A stretch of 64,000 nucleotides of DNA from Asparagopsis taxiformis (Eukaryota > Rhodophyta > Florideophyceae > Bonnemaisoniales > Bonnemaisoniaceae), in the NCBI GenBank assembly GCA_030407315.1, contig JALQPE010001831.1:28130-92129 (forward strand), in the 5' to 3' direction. A program made the translations under genes and the position numbers. Shown piece by piece: positions 62,058 to 64,000 of this stretch. Positions within the stretch are counted from its first letter, which is position 1. Every line of letters begins with the position of its first letter. The notes under the pieces are model-generated. The model was not told the DNA's origin, ran no database searches, and saw only the letters and a program-made list of their open reading frames with translations.

Positions 62058-63571
62058 ATGAAACGAACAGCTTTTCGGAATAAAGGTACACCTCGAAGAA
62101 CCCGGAGAAGGTTTGAATCATTGTCAATCCCATACGAAAGTAGGACAAGGCACGAAAATGGGGAAACCCCGCTAGTTTCGAACGAAACATTCGAGGTTCA
62201 CGCCGATATACCGGACGAAAACGTCGGAAAAGCATCTGCTGAAGACGAGAATATTCTAGTGGCACTGGAGAAGAGCACATTGCATTTTTTGAGGCTGGAA
62301 AAGTTACCAGAGAAGAAGAAACGATAGGCTCTGAGGAAAGCTCGGCCGAGAGCTGTGATGACCACGACGGAGAAGAGGCAGCGGAAGATGACCGCGGACT
62401 TGTGGATAAACTGCTGACCTGGCCAGTATTCTCTGCAATAATATTGCTTAGTGGAACGCTACGGATGAAACGCAAGGACTATGAAGGTATGCGTGAGATG
62501 TCTAATTTCAAGCGGACATTTCGGATCAAGCACCCAGCGACTCGTACATGAGGAAAGTCATTTTACCGTTCATTCTGAAAACATGTTTCCCACAAAGCAT
62601 GGATACAACGTGTGAAATAGATGTAACAAAAAGCGGCTCTAGGCTTGGAAAGATGTCTCCAGGACTGTCTAGTAGCCGTAGAGCTCATTGTACTACATCG
62701 GTACGAGTCGTGCTACCGAGCACATGGGTGGAAAGGGATATACAGACCGGACCCATTCTGGACTGCATAAAGTTAGTAAAGGGATAATAGTGATGAAAGG
62801 GAAGATAAAGCATATCAAATTGCTTCAGAAAGTATTGAAAACTCTTTCATTGTCAAATGCCGTTCAGCTGTTCTGAATGACCCATTCATCGCATTTCGGT
62901 AAGTGCATCAGATCATGACGGTCACAAGATGCACAGAAAGGTATACGCCCGACATGGAGACGAGTTGAGGATCATATGTATGCCGACGACAAATCAAGAG
63001 GCCCTGGTGGCTAAGCTGGGAGGAGCCAGAACGAAACAGGGAAAGAACATCGAAACTGGAAAGAATTCTAGGAGCAGAAGAAGTTTTACAGCAAGGAGTG
63101 ACTGGAGAATTGAAGCTATCATCATTGCAAGTTATCTCGCAACCGGAGAAGAACAACAAGAATCAAATATGGAAGATGTGATAGGCCCGCAAATCGATGC
63201 AATGGAAGAAACTGAGAAAAGAAATGCGAGGCGTGTCGTCTCCACCACAACGCTCGACGGAGAACATTGCAACAATGATATTCGGGCAGGTGACGCTATC
63301 ACTCTGTTTCGGCCAAAAAGTAAGTCTGATGGGAGCACATTTGAAGAGTTACTACTCGTGAACAGACATCTGAAAAAGGGACGCTCTGAACATGCGACTT
63401 TTCTCATTTGCTCCACAAGGGGAGCAACTGGGCAGCTACATCGCGAACAAATTCGGGTGAAAGATGTCCAGCTCATAGGAGCTCCAGACAAGAGGTCTAG
63501 ATGGCACCCCGGCTCTAAACGTATGGATGCCTGCAGTGAGGGGAATCTTTCAGATGGCAGGAAATATATCG
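62058..63571 (+). pseudogene. T4: 5' fragment of an E3-type transposase
   Basis: Begins MKRTAFRNKGTPRRTRRRFE like T3, then suffers frameshifts near 62260, 62510, 62780 and 62900. Sensible segments occur at 62548-62780 and 62929-63571 (KVYARHGDELRIICMPTTNQ). It stops before the catalytic core, cut at 63571 by X. It is therefore dead. Confidence 0.9.
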
Positions 63572-64000
63572 TATCGTCTGTGTTCTCGGAAATGGACGCG
63601 GACGTCCACAACCTCTAGTACACCTAGTATTACTAGGCGGACTTCCATGTTCTCCAGTATTTTTGGATGTCCGCCTAGAACCGGACGTCCATGCGGTCTA
63701 GTACGTCTAGTATTACTAGGGCGACATTCATTGTTTCTAGTACCACGGATGTCCCCCTCGGGATGGACTTCCGCCATGTCTATGTCCACCTAGGACGGGC
63801 GCCGGTTCAGAAATTCAAAAATTTCGACCCCAGAAATTTCTGCCGCCGTGCTCGACTTGGATGTCCGCATCCATCACGGCGACCACTCTATTTTTCCTTG
63901 TCGGTCGACTCCAATTTTGTGTTTAATTTTTTCATCCTCTCGCTCACACCCCCTTCCAGTTGGTGCTCACCTCCCCGTACTGTACCTCAAACACCCCAAT
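63572..64000 (-). mobile_element. Second copy of the X terminus
   Basis: The reverse complement of about 50912-50490 with a few substitutions, beginning CGTCTGTGTTCTCGG. It directly follows a TA within the transposase fragment. It continues past the window edge. Confidence 0.75.

Larger units (their letters stand above)
59482..63571 (+). mobile_element. E4: truncated E3-type CACTA element inserted in a Gypsy RT gene
   Basis: The start CACTACTGTGTCTAAAATCG is the intact form of E3's mutated terminus. 59482-63571 is an inverted copy of about 48577-44450 with numerous indels. TAC at 59479-59481 is the predicted 3-bp target duplication. The copy ends inside the transposase at ATATATCGTA, where X sequence begins. 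Confidence 0.85.

Noticed and set aside
1..64000. tRNA or rRNA genes and ordinary host genes
   Set aside because: Nothing with cloverleaf or rRNA-like conserved blocks was recognised, and every long ORF is explained by mobile elements or their cargo.

Overview
The window looks like a transposon-packed stretch of an intron-poor eukaryotic nuclear genome. It has very long uninterrupted ORFs with basic N-termini, AATAAA signals after stops, splice-like signals only in short non-coding units, Tc1/mariner and Ty3/Gypsy relics, and three large DNA transposons with CACTA...TAGTG ends. Nothing looks like a single-copy host gene. A red alga or similar compact-gene protist is plausible, but the lineage is a guess.

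The main content is a family of large CACTA-like (CMC-type) transposons carrying chromatin and DNA-modification cargo. E1 (+; 1-23201, left end outside the window) carries a transposase (T1), two ParB-like/2-oxoglutarate-oxygenase-like proteins (P1, P2), a ParB-like/DNA methyltransferase/SET protein (P3), two unrecognised accessory proteins, and a terminus at 23201. E2 (-; 23202-33963) is a near-identical sister whose P1 copy is interrupted by E1; its transposase T2 is intact. E3 (-; 33964-48577) is a diverged relative in the same order (transposase T3, P5, P4) and is interrupted by E2. E4 (+; 59482-63571) is a decayed 5' piece of an E3-type element that landed in a Gypsy reverse transcriptase gene. 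I infer the nesting E1 in E2 in E3 from element termini that cut precisely into homologous sequence.

The genes appear to form one module. All five cargo proteins share an N-terminal ParB/sulfiredoxin-fold-like domain with a DG[SGA]HR motif. Four couple it to a C-terminal HxD...H...R oxygenase-like domain with almost invariant spacing. The fifth couples it to a beta-class DNA methyltransferase (DPPF) and a SET domain. The intergenic regions hold clusters of a 39-bp palindrome (23 copies in all) and a 9-bp TACC(G/C)GGTA palindrome, which are candidate binding sites. Upstream of the transposase, on the opposite strand, E2, E3 and E4 each carry a long RNA-hairpin sequence beside splice-like signals.

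The rest (48.6-59.5 kb) is a mosaic of older insertions. It holds an unclassified element (X) with GGACGTCC palindromes, a frameshifted Tc1 (DD34E) transposase, a solo LTR with a 5-bp target duplication, a decayed gag-like gene, and a Gypsy element (LTR, gag, zinc knuckle, protease, start of RT). A second copy of the X end closes the window.
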